Assembly: GCA_003563755.1 (NCBI GenBank)
Contig: PWUB01000022.1
Location: 1-5,964, forward strand
Source of the DNA: Clostridia bacterium
GTDB taxonomy: Bacteria; Bacillota_E; SLMV01; PUMD01
DNA: 5,964 nt
Direction of reading: 5' to 3'
The translations under genes were made by a program, and so were the position numbers. Positions 5,755 to 5,964 of this stretch are shown in pieces. The notes under the pieces were generated by a model that searched no databases, was not told the DNA's origin, and worked only from the letters and a program-made list of their open reading frames with translations. Every line of letters begins with the position of its first letter. The first letter of the stretch is position 1.

Positions 5755-5964
5755 TTATTCTTCGCAGATGTGTGAGTGCACGTCGAGCGCTTCATCCACC
5801 ATTTCCTCCGCCTCTTCCAATGTGATACCCATCGAAAGGGCGATCTCGCTGCAGAGAATCTCGCGAGTTTCGTCCAGCATCTTCCGCTCCGACGTGGCAA
5901 GGCCACGCCGCACATCTCGAACCGTCAGGTTGCGAACGACCTCAGCGACCTCGAAGATATCTCC
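5755..5964 (-). CDS. CarD/CdnL-family transcriptional regulator, C-terminal 69 residues (gene enters from the right edge)
   Basis: The open frame enters from the window edge and ends with TAA at 5755-5757. The visible stretch begins GDIFEVAEVVRNLTVRDVRR, continues GLATSERKMLDETREILCSE, then IALSMGITLEEAEEMVDEAL, and ends HSHICEE. This matches the helical C-terminal domain of CarD/CdnL proteins: the VAEVVRxL helix, the G-L-(S/T)-x-x-E-(R/K)-x-M-L segment, the long helix with LxSEIAL, and a final EEAEExVDEAL helix. Such proteins bind the RNA polymerase beta subunit through an N-terminal Tudor-like domain (outside this window) and stabilise open promoter complexes, usually at housekeeping and rRNA promoters. 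The last residues include a Cys and two His in a short tail, with no function assumed. The terminator-like hairpin follows directly. The exact subfamily cannot be decided without the N-terminus. Confidence 0.88.
   Translation of the reverse strand, partial: GDIFEVAEVVRNLTVRDVRRGLATSERKMLDETREILCSEIALSMGITLEEAEEMVDEALDVHSHICEE

Noticed and set aside
5664..5915. An 83-codon minus-strand frame across the end of the CarD-family gene, the hairpin and the transporter start
   Set aside because: It is out of frame with the clear CarD C-terminal domain, runs through the terminator-like hairpin, and has a composition unlike a real protein.
292..5964. Possible selenoprotein, with a UGA read as selenocysteine, given the selC gene
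   Set aside because: I followed the frames past the TGA stops of the permease, binding protein, larA and the molybdate transporter. None continues as a plausible protein, and all four products already have full family length.

Overview
The window is a compact, moderately GC-rich bacterial segment in which every gene I can support lies on the minus strand. Transcription therefore runs from the right edge to the left. Start sites carry strong purine-rich ribosome binding sites, GTG starts are common, and neighbours are separated by only a few bases. The gene set (CarD-type RNA polymerase-binding protein, selenocysteine tRNA, MOT1-type molybdate transporter, LarA-family nickel enzyme, zinc-type ABC importer) fits an anaerobic or facultative bacterium that makes selenoproteins, possibly of the Firmicutes or a nearby lineage. 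The lineage is a guess from gene content and no marker gene here settles it.

Layout in the direction of transcription. At the right edge is the C-terminal part of a CarD/CdnL-family regulator (5755-5964, partial), followed by a 10-bp hairpin with a short T tract (5698-5731). Next is a 379-residue MOT1-family molybdate/sulfate transporter (4531-5670). A promoter whose TTGACA box overlaps that gene's stop codon precedes a selenocysteine tRNA (selC, 4368-4467, anticodon TCA). After it come a 49-residue unrecognised small ORF (4179-4328) and, 4 nt later, a LarA-family protein (2867-4174). After a 65-nt gap lies a tight three-gene metal ABC importer: solute-binding protein (1866-2801), ATPase (1147-1869) and permease (292-1143). 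Four bases further begins an unrecognised gene (1-287) that runs off the left edge.

The shared theme is trace elements. Molybdate uptake and selenocysteine tRNA are both needed for enzymes such as Sec-containing formate dehydrogenases. LarA homologues use a nickel-pincer nucleotide cofactor. The ABC importer has the three-histidine plus aspartate pattern of zinc-binding A-I solute-binding proteins. That these genes work together is inference from proximity: selA, selB, selD, larB, larC and larE are not in the window.

The least explained items are the small ORF between selC and larA, the gene at the left edge, the hairpin in the short carD-transporter gap, and a G-A apposition at the eighth acceptor position of the selenocysteine tRNA. 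I see no insertion sequence, CRISPR array, integrase or broken gene, and no gene-free stretch longer than 300 bases.
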